A stretch of 64,000 bases of DNA from Formicarius rufipectus. Lineage: Eukaryota > Chordata > Aves > Passeriformes > Formicariidae. This document shows positions 14,401-28,389 of this stretch, in pieces. The translations under genes were made by a program, and so were the position numbers. Below the pieces are notes generated by a model that made no database searches, was not told the origin of the DNA, and saw nothing but the letters and a program-made list of their open reading frames with translations. Each line of letters starts with the position of its first letter. The first letter of the stretch is position 1. The DNA lies in assembly GCA_013399695.1 (NCBI GenBank), contig VXAU01004729.1, forward strand, positions 262,371 through 326,370. The letters run 5' to 3'.

Positions 14401-17400
14401 ATCAGTACCTGTATAAATGTGTTTATATTTTAATAAATGTATCATCATAATTCTTGTCACTTGAAAAATGGTTCATCAAATGCCTAATGTCTTAAAACTT
14501 GATTTCCTTGTTCTTGTTGCAGGAAATTCAAGTTGTATATGACAACTAATTATATTTAGGGAAACACAGTAATAGTTATGGGCTGGTGCAAAGTATCTTA
14601 TTGCTTGGAACTAGAATTGAGTACATTTATAGAAAATAATTCTCTAAAAAATTATCTCTAGAAGATTCCAAGCATAGTAGGATAATGAAAAAATTGATAC
14701 TGTTGTGTCAAGGAGGTTATAACAGGAGGTAAGTAGCAGCTTTCTCACATCTTCACCTCCCTTGATAATGTATGCAGTAGGTCATCATAGGTAACTGATG
14801 TTAATTTATTCAAGCACACCTGTACAGGGTTGGAAGTCAGGTAACCAGACAAAAAGTATGTCTCTGCTTTTTCAATACAGCTACACAGAGGCCCATATTT
14901 GCACAGATTTCATTCTAGAGACATCAGCAGGTTTTAATAAACCACCTAAAGATGTCTTGCTCCATACAAATGAAGGAGTTTATGTTTTCAAATGTGGATT
15001 GATTTAACTCCCAAACAAGTGGCATGATCAGACCTGGCACCAGTAGTAGCCTCATACTTATTTATAAATCACCTTGAGCAGATATTATTTTGTTTTTAAA
15101 TTTATTGATGGGGCTCAATTACTCTTCCCATCTCATGGGACACACATGTACGCACATGTAAATGCATGCATGCATGCTCACTTTGTGAGAAAACTTAAAA
15201 GATGAACCTGCGCAATTAATAGTCCTATTTAAGTTGCAGAGAGACAAAACAAAAAGTTCTTGCTTTGTTCCTCTGAACAGGTACACTGAGAAATATACCT
15301 TCCATACATTGAGAGAAAGGAAAATGCAGTAACATATTGTTATTAATGCTGTGCCCTGGCCTAGGAAACAAATTTTATTAGTTTCAGTACTGAGGTAAAA
15401 TGAGGATTTATCAGGTACTAGGGCTGACTGAAATTTATCCCTATTAAATTTCTCCTTAAAATCTTACAGTAGTTTCTCAACAAGACTTACTGAAGTCAAA
15501 AGGTCCAACTTCCTCCTGTTTCATCAGGGGTTGTGACCACAAAATCCTTGGCTCTTCTAGGTGAGAGACAGAAATGAAGCCAACTGGTCTAAGCTGCACC
15601 TTCCAGATCTTCACCTCTGCATGTGCTCCTCAACACAGACTCTTAGATGAAACTTTGGCATTGCTGTGTTCTTTGACCAGGAAATATATTTTCCCTACTC
15701 CCACTTGCATATCTCATTCACAGCTCCGTATCATTCCCTGAGCAGCTGTACCTCAGTGCTGACTGCAAGGACCAACCACATCTATCTTTTTCTCAGACAA
15801 ACTCAGTATCTGCTGGAGCAGGACTCACTGATGAGGTTGGGAAGCAGATCCCAGCAGAAACCAACCACTGGAACCACAGGCCCTCTCCTCAATCATAGGA
15901 CACATCTCTTCCGAGTTCAGAGAGATTTCATACCACAAGAAGAAATCTTTCCGCTCAAGTGCACAGTTCTTGCAGTAACTTTTCTTCTCACCTCTCTGTT
16001 TTCCATCTAATAGTTATTTGAAAAAAGATGTCTCTCTGTTCAAAAGGAGGCTTATGACATTTTTTAACATAGTCTCTTTTCCTATGTACTCTCCATTGCC
16101 TTCCTGCAAGGAGACCTAGCCTCAAAATCATGCCTTTAGAAGAGAGGACATCTAAAGTAAATACAGAAACAGAAATGAATGAGCAGGTAATTCAGGGAGT
16201 GACTGTTGAAGAATGGATGAAAAAGTGGTTTACTGAAGTCAAGTGCTTCCAGGAAAAGAAAGACAGAACGACTTTTCACTCTGAAGAAAACTGCAAATAT
16301 CTAGGTATGTATAAGGTTATTTTAATTATTGATGTTACTTGCAGCTCAGAAGAATGATGAAAAAAGGCCTTTTAAAAAACCAACCAAACAAAAAAAGCAA
16401 AAATAAAACAAAACACAAGACAGGCTCATCAGAGTTTTGTTACTTGAAAGCAATACTCTCTAATTTTTAGAATGGGTAGCAGAATTATTGAATCACCAAC
16501 AGCAAGGATCAGGACTCTGCTTTCCTCTGCCCTGAGTTGAAAAAACACGTGTGAGGTAGGACTCTGGAAACTTCTGGTTATCTTGACCCTAAGTTATAAG
16601 GACTAGCAGTGGTTAGCTGAAGATCTTAGAAGATCTTCCAGCATTTCTGTCAGAAGGATATTTATGCAGGTGTTGACCTTGGCACAAACAATATAGAAAT
16701 GATACAGCTAGATTTGATCAACCTTAGCATAAATTGCTACAGGATGCTTTCTACAAAGGGAGACTTGTAGCTCTGACACAGATAAAAAGCCTTCTTCAGT
16801 CAAAGCAGCACTGCATTTGCTCCTGACATGATTTGCTACCTCTGGTAACCAGCAGTCTGTATCACAACCCCATCCCTGCAAAGCCCATTTTACAGTAGAT
16901 CCACTCAATTTTGAGTTTTGTGTATGTACAGGGCAGAGGGAATGTAATCAACCCTTTGATTAACTAGAGTTGCATTGGAAAAGGACTTAAGCCAAATGAG
17001 ATGCCTCTAGAGGAAATAAAAATGTTATCTGTCTGCACTTAAGCTTGCATTTTCTTAGAGAACATAGCTAGAGCTAGAGCTGTGACTTTTAGACCTCTAA
17101 TTAGTTATAACATGATTAATAATAGCTAGCAATCCTATTAATAAAATTACTAAAAATAAAAATAATAACTGCACTAGACTGCAAACTATGGGATAGCTAG
17201 AACTTCGATTTCATTAAGAGAGTATTGTAAAAGATTTCACTTTTTTTAGTAAAGTGCAAAATTCTAAGCTACTCCAGCTAGTCAAAGATTATGTGAGTGG
17301 CTTACATACAAACAAATCACAGACTTTTTGTAATGTATCCAAATTATTACTGTGTGCTGTAGGTAGCTAATTCTTATTTCTCATACAGTGATTAAAAGCA

Positions 17401-18394
17401 AAATGCTCCCAAGTTTTTAGGTGAAATTGGTTTAAGTGGCTGGGCAGAATTTCTCACTTCGCAACGCTATTAGCTTAGCAGTCCAGTTCTCTTTGAGTTG
17501 CTCTCCATAATCTGAAGAGCAAGAGATTATATATACTCTCACTAAATGTATATTTATTTTCAAAAGGAAGATGAGAAAAAAAAAAAGAAAAAACAAAAAG
17601 AAATTGAATAGAAAAATTTTTAGGGAAATGGAACAGTTGGGGGTGGGAGAGGGAGAAAGATTTATTCAACTTTTACTTCCTAACTTTATTTTTAACACAA
17701 TTTTCTTCTTTTTTTAGAGAATATTGGAAAATAGTATTTAAAATGTCACTTAAATATTTCATCTGCTTTCTCTGACATACTGTACTTATGTTTTCATTTC
17801 TGCACATTTCTAGACTTTGTACTTCTGGATTAAGAATGGATAGGCCTGGGAAGTTTTGAAGTTGTTTCTCACTCAAGTATCTTAATTATCAAGGAGTCTT
17901 AATTTAGATTTACCTGCTTTGTATCCAGTAGTTTTATTCTACTGAAATGCAAACTTCCCTATTAGCTGTTTTGAACTTATATTCTTATGTTTTTGCCTAA
18001 TTTTCTGTTTAATGGGTTTCATAAATGATAAGAGAAGACATGAGATATCACCATCAAAATAGAATTTTGGCTCCTCAGTATCCTTAACATTACCTTCCAT
18101 TCATTTTATAAGATACGATATATTCACTTTGAAACCACATCAATTCCAATGAAAAAAACCCACAAATAAAATAGAAGCTGTGAGTGAAATATTTAGCTAA
18201 GTTTAATTTCCTTCCTGCATATGTTGAAAGGTGAGCCAATCTCACCACTACTCCATGAACCAGAGAGATTTTGTTATTGATAATATCATCATCATCAGAT
18301 GCAAGAGCTTTTATCCACAAGCATGAAATAACTCTGTTATCCTATCACCCTGACAAATTCCATTTATATTACATTTTTCTCAGAAACCAAAATA

Positions 18395-18540
18395 AGTCTA
18401 TTAAAAACCAAACCAAAACAAACCCCACCAACCAAAACAATAAAAAACCCACCCAAACCCAAACAAAACCCACACAAAATGAAACAAATAATCAACCACC
18501 CAACCAACCGAAAAAAAACAACTCCAAATCACACCAAACC
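18395..18540 (+). repeat. A/C-rich (CCAAA/ACCCA)n low-complexity tract
   Basis: Irregular units such as AACCAAACC, AACCCACCC and CAAACAAAACCC make up the tract. The plus-strand 110-codon open frame across it has a T/N/Q/P/K composition imposed by the repeat, so it is not a gene. Confidence 0.85.
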
Positions 18541-19413
18541 AAAGAGTTTATGGATCAGCTGCTTCTGTTTAAGGCCAGCTGTTTCAGTATTGATGCAACA
18601 TAGCTAGGGCATGATGTCATTTGAAGTCTCAGAAGAATACACCCTGCTTGATATTAAAAATATTTAGGGGTCTAACCTTTTCTCTCTGAATGTGCATAAT
18701 TCCCATCAGTGGAAAAGGAAGTTGCTCACATAACGAAAAGAAGATAAAATAGATTAAATGACCCTAGTAGGTAGAGATGTGTGTTAAGTTCTACTAAAGA
18801 AAGAGACAATGACTTTCTTAATATTTACTTGTTCTTGCTACAACATAGCATCTAATTTTCAAAATTGAAGATATTAAAGAATAGTTTTCTAATGCTTCTT
18901 GTTTACTTTTACATGACCCTCTGGAGATGTAAATCAATGTTTTATTCCAGTCCTTCTGTTCTGCCTCTCCACCCATTCATCCAACCATCCATCCACTTCT
19001 TCCATCCTTTCTAGTTCTATTGTTAGATATGCATGCATGGAGATATTTGTATTGAATGTAATTTACTATATCTTTTACAAGCTTTTCTTGGTTTAAATGT
19101 TGCAGGGAGAATAAAATAAATGTAATGATGGCTGGAGCTTATAAACAGAAGTACAATACACATATTCACAGGCACATGAAAAGTATAATGACATTTATTA
19201 TCTAGAAGTCACTTAAGAAGATGGTACGATATATACTGCTCTGAATACTAAGAAATGATGAATATCTTCAAAGTGGTAAATCTCTCTGAATGTCATGGGA
19301 ACATGATTGTCACTTGTCATTACTCTGCATCACTCTATTTCTTCATATATCCTAAACTGCCTATTTTTACATAATTCAACACATTTAATAATGTAGAAAA
19401 TCAATTAATATTT
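18541..19413 (-). other. BNC2 downstream intron, start; no gene seen
   Basis: AT-rich intronic sequence lies just past the donor. It includes a short ATCC-type run near 18970-19000. No second donor, alternative exon or protein similarity was recognised. Confidence 0.65.
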
Positions 19414-19419
19414 ACTGAC
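19414..19419 (-). other. BNC2: Splice donor of the BNC2 exon
   Basis: On the minus strand the exon ends ...AGACAG and the intron begins GTCAGT, a good donor. Without splicing the frame adds only SVNIN and stops at about 19401, whereas vertebrate BNC2 continues with HSANIN from the next exon. This fixes the exon end at 19420. Confidence 0.93.
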
Positions 19420-21386
19420 CTGTCTCTGCTTCTCCGTGATGGGAACGCAGCATTACAGCCAGCCACTGTGCAGACATGCATCTCTTTTAAATGAACATTT
19501 CGGTAATGAAGCTTCACACTGTAGGAACTCTTGAAACTTTTCTTGCAAACATAGCAGATCTTGGGATCTGGGCTGGAGCACATTTCACCTTCTGGGGAGA
19601 ACTTCTGAGGGCTGCTGTAGTTGAATGTAGAAGCAAAACTTTCATGAAGAGCAGCCATACTGGCACTGCCCCCGTTGTACAGTCCATATTGGCTCATATA
19701 GAACATATCGTAAGTAGGGTCTGTATACTCTTCCTTCACCTTAATGATATCCTGGCTGGAAGAGTCATTGTGGTTTTCATCTGGTCTGTCACTGTGCATC
19801 ATAGATTTTTCACCAGGTTCATGGAGGCGGTCATCGCCCTCCATGGATTCCTCACATAATTTGGGCTCTGATGACTCTGACTCATTTTCATAGTCTCTCT
19901 CATGCTCCTGGTCTTCTGATGTCATGCTATCTGCCCTTCTTATGTCTGGCCTGGAAATGCATCTGCTTCTGTCGTTTTTGGAAAAGTCTTTCACAGATAG
20001 GCCTGGGCTCATTTCCTCCTGAGAATGGCAGTGATTGTCATGACCAATGTCATTCACCATCGTGCTGCTGTCATTCACTTCTTCATCTTCATCATCAAAC
20101 TCATCAGCAGTATCAATAACTTCCTTTTCAATTTTAACTGGCATGCTTGACTTCCTTGGCTTCTTCTTGGGGGCAAGGTCTGCACTGGGCTCTGGTGTGG
20201 GCATCAACACTGAAGGTACTGATGACTCTGAAGGAGGAGGGGGATGCTGTTCCATGCCACTCACTGCTGGTATTATTGGACTGGTAGGGAGTGAGGTTGG
20301 AGGACTCACCATCTCTCCAGGAGTAAGCAAATTTCTGTAAAAAGGAGGAACAGGTTGGACAGTCTTTAAAGCTGGGAAGACTAGCTGACTAGAAAGAGGG
20401 TTCTGAAGTACAGGGTCTAGAGGGGGAGTGGTAAACCCCATTGGTGGACGCCCAGGGCTTGTTAAAGTTAGGCTGGATTTTGTACTTGCTATGACTGGAG
20501 TGGCAGCACCTGATGTAGCACGAATTAGATCTTTGTCACGGTTATTCCTTAGCATAGGCATGTGGAGGCGAGGATTAGGGTTAGCACTGTGGCGATTACG
20601 GCTTCTGAGAGAGCTGAAAACCATGTTGCAGCCTTCAATGGTGCACCTGTGCTTGATTTTCAAGTGCACAGCATTATAGTGGATTTTAAGAGTACCTTTG
20701 TCATAGAAAGTTTTTCCACATGCATTGCAAAACACTCTTCCTTTCCTAGAGGCTGACCCCATTCTCCTCATTCTGTGAATTCGAAATGAGCTTTTAGTGT
20801 GTTCTGTTTTTGATAAATCATTGACTGGTGTAGGTGTCTGAACAGGAGAGACACATGCTGGCTCAGTTTTGGGCTCAACATTTGTGATGCTGGTCAAAGC
20901 ATTCCTATTGGATGCTTGCTCATTCTTGAAAGGTGTAGGAGAAACCTCAGATTCACTGCTCTCGTTATATTCATTTTGGGTTGTAAGGCTTGGTTCACGG
21001 AGCCTCATTGCTGGCTGTTCCATCAGAAGGCCATTTGGAGGCAGCCCCAGCAGTGGAGCAGAGACTGGGTTTATGTACTGGAATGGAAGCAGGAATGCAA
21101 GGCTATTTGGGATGTTTTCAAAATGATGAATGCTGGAAGGGTTGCTATTCTCCAGGTGAGCAAGGAGACTTGGGCTCCTGGTGCGATTATTGCTTTCAAT
21201 AAAAGTCCTTATATCTGAATCTGTCTTTGAAGATGGCACAGCCACGGCCTGCCCTTCTTTTTCTTGAATTGCCATCAGCTCCACAATAGATTTTGTTTCT
21301 CCAAATCTCAGGAACTGCTGAAGGGTAATGATCTCTTCTTCCCTGGACATGATGGCCCAGCGGTCCAGCACCTTGCCTGCAGCATC
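19420..21386 (-). CDS. BNC2: Basonuclin 2, large internal coding exon (partial gene)
   Basis: This exon encodes about 655 residues of basonuclin 2, a nuclear C2H2 zinc-finger DNA-binding protein. Recognition rests on the near match to vertebrate BNC2 as I remember it, from the segment starting DAAGKVLDRWAIMSREEE onward. Numbering from the GTG codon at 21371: finger 1 has C215, C218, H231, H236; finger 2 has C243, C248, H261, H270; the nuclear localisation segment PKKKPRK is at 401-407; an acidic run (EFDDEDEEVND) is at 424-434; two SUMO-consensus sites are VKIE (412-415) and VKEE (545-548). Finger 3 has C606, C609, H622, H627. Finger 4 has C634 and C639, but its histidines lie in the next exon. 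The frame is open throughout, with no frameshift. Codon phase at the donor is two bases of an arginine codon. The first coding exons and the last coding exon are outside the window. BNC1 is the main alternative, but the match is clearly to BNC2. Confidence 0.97.
20151..20171 (-). other. BNC2: BNC2 nuclear localisation segment
   Basis: The codons read PKKKPRK, followed by serines (SS) and the SUMO-type motif VKIE. A basic cluster with adjacent serines is a family feature linked to nuclear-cytoplasmic shuttling of basonuclin 1; the same role in BNC2 is inferred. Confidence 0.75.
20562..20729 (-). other. BNC2: First C2H2 zinc-finger pair of BNC2
   Basis: The segment encodes two adjacent C2H2 fingers. 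Finger 1 is C-x2-C-x12-H-x4-H and finger 2 is C-x4-C-x12-H-x8-H, joined by a short HLKIKHR linker. Basonuclins are known for fingers arranged in such pairs. All zinc ligands are intact. Confidence 0.95.
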
Positions 21387-21430
21387 CTAGAGACCATATC
21401 AAAGAAACAACAAGCACAAAGAAAAAAATT
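21387..21430 (-). other. BNC2: Splice acceptor and polypyrimidine tract of the BNC2 exon
   Basis: On the minus strand a T-rich stretch (TTTTTTTCTTTG, then TTGTTTCTTTG) leads to GGTCTCTAG just before the exon's GATGCTGCAGGC, which encodes DAAG. The boundary agrees with the BNC2 reading frame, in which ...YILQ from the previous exon would precede DAAGKV. Confidence 0.93.
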
Positions 21431-24400
21431 ATTGATTCTGCATAATTATTGAATTCAATAGAAGGTGCTCTGCTGCCTGAACGTGAAAACACTAAGCTCA
21501 AAAAACAACATGCACACAGTGTTAATAGAACTTGATCAAAAAAATACAAACTTTCCAGCCATGCAAATACTGTAATTAGAGTCACAGTCAGAAAACCAGA
21601 TTGAGTTTAATAATGCCAGAGTACACAAAATGTAAACCACAGGACTCTGTGATCTAAAATGCTTTCAATACTTTTAATTTAACAAAAGTGATCTATGTAG
21701 AATGCTACTGTTTACAATACATTAGTGTAAAACACAAACTCTTCCTGTGTACACTATTTTAAAATACCAAAAATTGTACCTTAATCACTATCAAATGGTA
21801 ACACTATGAGAAAGACATAAATGCATTTCATAGATTTGCTTCTTAAATATAAGCAGGTGTAAGACTAAAGTCATTCATGGCCCATTTCACAAGAAACTTT
21901 GATGGAAGGAAAAAATCTCTTAAAAGTACCACATAACACTTGTACCTTACTCTCTTTTTTCCTGGACTGTTACTGGCAATTGATTGTCAGTTTGCAACCT
22001 TGGTATGGTTTGGTATTAGGAAATTACTTTTTTTGTAGTCTTCACATAAATGGCAGTTAAAAAGTATGTAAAAAGTAAAGATCTGATGGAAGTAGATAGC
22101 ATAAATGTGTAAAAATGTTGTCTCTTGCCTTCTGATAGCAAGGGAAAAATCCAGAGAGAATACACATCAGTAATCACTAGACTATCTGCTGTTAAATATA
22201 CATTAAAAAGCATTTCAGACTTTCATTTTTGCTAGTAAGCATGAGATTTGCCTGAAGGTAAGACTTAAAAATTCTGCAATGTAATGTCAGGCAATCCATT
22301 CTAGCATGTATTGATATAAACATATTAAAATACTTACATAATGAATACATCATTTTATTGGCATCTTTCCTTTTAGACAAATGCTGGACATAGTATTAGC
22401 ACAGTAATTATAACCAACAAGAACTGTTGCAGGCTATCAAGCCAGAGTTATTCCAATGTTTCCTCATGCCTTAAACAGCCTTGAAAGATACTTCACTGTA
22501 CTGTCTCTAATATTTTTAAATCTTGAATCTCAGCTTCAGAACCTTATCCAAACACTTTGGACTATACGCTGTTGCAAAAACTATTAGTTTTTGGTTTTGT
22601 TTTTTTTTTTTATTATGAAGGCTGTGATTACCCTTCTTTTACTCCAGCACTTCCACCTCCTGGTTTTATTTGTTTGCTTGTTTATTAATTCTTTTCAGTC
22701 TTCAGAGGACTGATTCTTCCCTTACATTTTCTAGAGTACTGGAATATACAATTTTGCACCAAATTCTAAAGTATATGTTTAATTGGTTGAAGCTTGTTTT
22801 ATTATTTCAGTTCTGGTATGTCCAGTTTACCTCTGGATACAAAGTTAATACCAAACGTTAATGCCCTGTATGTTTCAGTACCTTTTGAAACACTCCATAC
22901 ATGAACATTCACAATGAAACCTTGAAAGACAATGAAACCCTCACTAGCAATCTATTATGGAAAACCATAGCCAGCTGACCCCATATGGAAAGTCCCAGAA
23001 ACCATCCCTATGTAGAAAATGTTCAGTCTGTATTTACACAGTGATGAATGAAACATCATGATGCAGATGTTGGTCCTGGTTTGCAGTATTAGTCAGGAAA
23101 TGTGCCCACCTTTGAATATCCTTTAGCACTGTGGACATCTCTAATTTTTATGCCCTTACAGTTCTATCTGTCCTAATGGAGCAGTATTTTATAGGCCTAA
23201 TAGAGATCACCCAGAAGTCAAAAAAATCCCTCTCAAGAACAAAAATAAGTGAAACAAAACAAAATCTAAATCTAAATGGGATGAGAGGTGGGAGGAAAAA
23301 AACCACAAACAGCAAAACCAAACAATTAAAGGACAGCTTCATATTTTAAAATTCTAAGACTATATTTGTTTTTTCCCATCCAACTAACTGTGGCTACTCC
23401 CCCTAAGAGTGTGAAGTAAAGCTTCTTACACCTACTTTTCCCACAACTTCCAGCCAGCCATAGCAGCTCTATATATGGGTAGTTCCTACCTGGAACTGAA
23501 AAACCAGACATTGTTCAGACTTTGATCTCTAGGCCTTTGCTGTCAGGTCTGACTCAATTTATATGTATACATTCTTCATCCCAGGCTGCAAGAAATAATT
23601 CCTTCTAACTGTAACTCACACTGTGTGAAGATGGAAATAACACTGTCTAATTCTCAGTGCTTACATGTATTGAATTAGGATTCCTGTCTGCAGCCAGTTG
23701 CAGGCTGCTTTGTGATGTACTACTGGCACTAATTTGTTTTGGTTTTGCTTTAATTTGTAAATAACTCACAGGCTTATGTAATAGATGGATGTTTTAAAAA
23801 AACAGATATGTAAGTAAATAAAAGTTAAATTCAGCTAGCACAACAATAACTCAGGAGAATAGTAGGTACAGATCATGTAAGAGACTTCTACACTTAAGTG
23901 GAAGGCGGTGTAACACAGTCCCTCATCTAATGACAGCACAGTAGCGCATGCACAGAACAGGCATTCAAGCATGTAAATCCAGGGGTTCCCTGTATGCTCT
24001 AAGGGAATTATTCCACATCTTAACTGAGCTAAGCTGGCACATCAAGCTTCCTCTTGATGAGACACCACCACCCTTTGTTTTATTTAAGGACTTGCAATGA
24101 GGAATGCCAGACCTTCAGCAGCTGCTAAATCTCACTGATAGAGAAACTGGTAATAAAGGTTGTGATTGTGATGGGGTTACCCTTGTTACCATAAAAAGAG
24201 AATAGAATCAGAAAGTGGCTCTTAGATGTAACTCCTTCTAGTTACATCAAGCTTTATGTTGTTAATTTTCAGCAAAAAGGTTTTTTGCTCTTTTTGCCCC
24301 ACAAAAATAAAGAGAAATTATACAGATACCTATATTCCATAAAACCCTCACTGCTTATGGATACTGTACAGCATATGCTTCAATATTTACATAGTGAAAG

Positions 24401-27400
24401 CTTTCCATAAGTCACCGTAAGCATGTATTATGCAAAACTAGATAAAGGATGAATAGGAATGCCATTTCTTGATAAAACTTAGAATTAACAAAAAATCTAA
24501 CCATTATCCCATTTGAATTTAGCTATAACTAGCTAGGGATCTTTCTATATATGGTAATACTTGATGAGAGGTTCAAGTCCTTTCTTACATGTAATCGATT
24601 TCTTGTTTCTTACAATCTCTCATGCTAAATTTTCTCCCCAAAGCCATTAAATCATATCAACATTTAAATAGTTCATGACAAAAGGTTCCAATTTATATTA
24701 CTTTTCTCAGCTCACAACTGATTAAGCCAAGCCTCCTGTGACAACGTGTACAAGGAAGTTACTGAGTACAGAGATATCGCTGCACGCTTACAGCTCTAAG
24801 CCAGTCAGTAGACAAGTAAGCCCAACCATACAGCATACACTGATGTTCTTTCTTTGTCCATATAGCCTTCCTTCTAGTTTAAATTTTACTTAAAGGTTTT
24901 TTTTATTTATTTCATTTTACTGTGTGAATACTCTCATGCAATTTCACATGGAGAAAATATTTTAAACTTTAAATAATATTAAATTGACCTTCAAGGACAC
25001 AAGACATAACCTTGAAGCTTTTTCTAATTCTAAGCACACACTCCACTCCATTATTTATATAGATATGGATTCACATATACACATAGAACATGAGCTCTGT
25101 AAAGTAATGTCATGGTTAATCACCCTGAATCTGCCTCCTCATTTTTGCTGATTGTATGCTAGGAAGAGATGTCTGTGTCAGGGTATGGTAGGGTACATCT
25201 TATCTTAAACTTCTGGGTCAAGCAGAAAAAGTGATGGGTGTCAAGATAATTATCTTAGATGACACAATCAGGCTACAAGAGAAGACAGACACAAAGATAT
25301 CTTCAGTTTTTAGGAACTTAAGTGGGGAGGATTGTGAGGTGAGTCTTCTGAAGGTCTTTAGCCTTTATAGATTTCAAGCTTTCAATTCAGCTTCGAAACA
25401 TTCCAGTTTAAAATCTGCCTATTTAGAAAATAAGGACAGTCTATACAAGCATACACTTAAACATACACTGTAAACCTTGAACTTTTATTATGAAACCAGT
25501 TGTTTTGAATTCTCATTTTGTGTGAGAAGCTCCTTTGACTCCTGTGCCAACATTACCTGCAGGTACTTTTATATGCCTGCACTCACATAGACACAGTTGT
25601 GTACATACACACACAGATGTTTTTCAGTTCTGTTTTATCTTACTGATTCACTGCTTGGCATAGATAAAATGCAGATGTCTGAATACACACTGAGAGATGA
25701 CTGTACAAGAGCTGAGACTAATAGAAAGGTTAAAAAAATTTATATTGCTTCTTAAACTAGTCTTCTGGTGAGCGCTTAAGGATTATTTTGAGGGTTTATT
25801 ATGTGAAAACTTCTGAGAACCACTAAAAGTTTTATTGAAAAACTCATTGATAAGCTTCATATTTTACCAAGTTTGCATATGCACCCTAAACTGTCCCTTT
25901 TGATGCATTTCAGCTAAGTATCCATGTTACAAAATGTTTCATAGATACATTTTTTACTTAAATAATTAGGTAAGCCTAGAGTTTATCACAAATCTTTCTT
26001 CTGTAAGTCCTTAAAGAGCTATATATTTTCTAGTTGATCTCAAAGAAACAGTTTGAATAGAGCTGTAATACTTGAAAAGCAGACTGAAATGTATTAATTT
26101 GGTCATACTATAATTGCAAAGGATGATTTTAATTAGGGTGTAGACAGAAAAAAAAATCAACATTTGTTTCTAATAAAAAACAAAACAAAACAAAACAAAA
26201 ACAAAACAAAACAAAAAAGCTTGCATAATTTCCATGATTTAGGGTTTGTTTTTTTTGCTTCACTGAAATTCCCAGAAGCATGTCTTTGCTTCTCAATTAA
26301 ACTTCAAGCTGTTACACTATGGGTAGTCCTGCTACTCCTGGGGTAGAAGTTACTGAGTGTGCAGTAGCACACCAGTTCGCATTAGTTCGGACTGGGCAAT
26401 GTGTGCCATCTCTAGCTCGTTTTGACTAACTTCCACTGACCTCAGTAGGACCAAAGTAAGCCTTTAATCTACTCTTCTACAGAAATATACATACACATGC
26501 AATCACAGGTTCATTTTTCTGACAGTTTTTACCATGCTGCACCTAACTCACATTTACTCCTGTATACATGAAGAAAATGTGTGGTCATTGTGATTCTACA
26601 TGTGCAGCTAATATGCGACTTACACACACACACACAGAGGCATGGTTGAAATGCTTTTCCCTCCACTGTCACTTCTCATGTACCTCCTACCAGTCTTCCT
26701 TCACCAACAGAAACCATATGAACAAATGCATGTTTGAGTGTCAGCAGTCCTTTCCTTGAGTTATACTGTTGCAAAAAAAATAAACAGTGCAGCATTACGG
26801 ACTTCTCAGCCAATAATGGAAATCTTTATCTTTTGGCTTCACTGCAGTCTCCACTCTGCTAGAAAAATCAAAACTAATAGCTATTCTTGTCTTCTGACAC
26901 CTCCTTTTTCTTAACAGTTGGACTTGTATTCCTTGACCCAAAAACACAAGGTATGCATGAGGATATTGATGTGTTACAGCAGAAGATGGGAAGGTGGATG
27001 TCTTTCCTCACAGTATCATTGACAATGACACTGGCAGTCCGTATTCAAATGATAAGTAGCATGAAGGAGATTTTAGTTACTTGCTTACATACATAGTTAC
27101 ATGCTTTGCTGCCAGAATTTTAACAGTACTTGCTCTGATTGCTCCTTACACTCCATGTCTCTTTATGCATCAGGGGCAAAATGTTTCATATTTTGATGAA
27201 AGGGACCTTAGCAAACTTTACTAACTAGTATTGTAGACACTGGGGCAAATGCAGCTCACTTTAGATCCAGCGTAACTGCACTGTAAATCTGGAGTAATTC
27301 CACCGACCATGCTGAAAAGTAATTTTGACATAACTAAGCCCTGAAACATGATGTGGAGCCAAATCTGTGTGAATACATATTGGGGGTATACCACCATGGT

Positions 27401-28389
27401 GGAAAACAGCAGCTGTGTAAAAACGCAGAGAAGCACTGCTTAATAGTTTTGAAGTGAAAGTGAGGAACGCCATGTCCTGCCAAAACTGCAGATGAAACAC
27501 GAGGCAGTGGAATGGAATACCCACAGGAGAAACCTAGTCAGGACACCACTGTTAACCACCCACACACTTGCTTAATGGTCTGCAGGGTCTTTACTGAGCA
27601 GAAGTATGCTCAGGTCTTCTGTTTCTTATCTCATCCTAAATATGTATGCCAGGAGTACAGACAACTTCCTGCACAAACAACTTGCTGGAGCACTGGTTAT
27701 GGACTAAGTTGTAAGGAGCAACATGAAAACACTGGATCCCCAAAATATGATTGTTTTGGGTACTGAACTTCTTCATGGTGCACCTCAATTGCAGAACACC
27801 TTTTCATTTTTCATGTTCATCAACCTTAAAATACTCTGTTATATGCCAACTATAAAGCATCCATGTAGATTGGGGGTACAGAAGCAGGTGTTTTACTGTT
27901 TTCAGAAAAGTCACATTAATTTAAACTCTTTCCTGCTCTTCATGAATGCATATTCACCTCTGCAACTCCAGTGAAACTATTAGGATGCAAGGGTGCTAGT
28001 TTTAACAGCTTCTTCTGATTTTTCAAACATATTGTTTGACTTTTGATAGAATATTCACTTTGTTATGGAATGCTCTTGATTATGGACCAGATAAGAATGT
28101 ATAATTCACAAGATGATGGTTTTCTTTTTCCTGAAAAACAGTGCATAAAGCATTTTTATTTTTAAAACTATGATAGATCACTGTGGGGTTACATTGTACA
28201 ATGTATTTAATCACAACAGCTTGAGCTTTATTTAATCATAGCAATGACATCAAATCTCTTTACAGTTTGGGTGCCTTACAAGTTTTCTTTCACATCAGAT
28301 CTCTGTCCATACTTGGAGGAAAAGAATCTAAGCACAACCAGAGGCTTATACTCTTCTTTCATTTGCTAGTTTTCAAAGTGGTATAACTC
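21431..28389 (-). other. BNC2 upstream intron, part 1; no gene seen
   Basis: AT-rich noncoding DNA with short chance open frames only. A small (AAAAC)n tract lies near 26176-26216 and a short (CA)n near 26622-26635. The preceding BNC2 exon, which should encode a segment ending RGYILQ, was looked for on the minus strand and not found. Confidence 0.65.
26176..26216 (+). repeat. Short (AAAAC)n array
   Basis: Some eight AAAAC/AAAAAC units in a row, of the same kind as the array at 6953. Confidence 0.85.

Larger units (their letters stand above)
7115..18394 (-). other. BNC2 downstream intron, middle part; no gene seen
   Basis: I see no coding sequence, RNA gene or clear mobile element. It contains a 36-base N gap, a T17-type run near 9103-9119, a GA-rich stretch near 11170-11215, short (ATC)n near 12925 and (GCAT)n near 15165. 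Parts of 7430-7660 and 9540-10110 have a composition resembling conserved regulatory DNA (listed separately). Open frames up to 114 codons (15666-16010) lack any family resemblance. Confidence 0.65.

Noticed and set aside
15160..15180. GCATGCATGCAT run as a protein-binding array
   Set aside because: Too short; an ordinary tetranucleotide microsatellite.
15666..16010. 114-codon open frame, plus strand
   Set aside because: No family resemblance; length is within chance expectation for 64 kb of AT-rich DNA in six frames.
18271..18603. 110-codon N/Q/T/P/K-rich open frame
   Set aside because: Its centre is the A/C-rich low-complexity tract; the composition is set by the repeat.
19491..20340. Plus-strand open frames of 82-122 codons opposite the BNC2 exon
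   Set aside because: They are antisense shadows of a long conserved coding exon, with no recognisable domain and no promoter or splice context.
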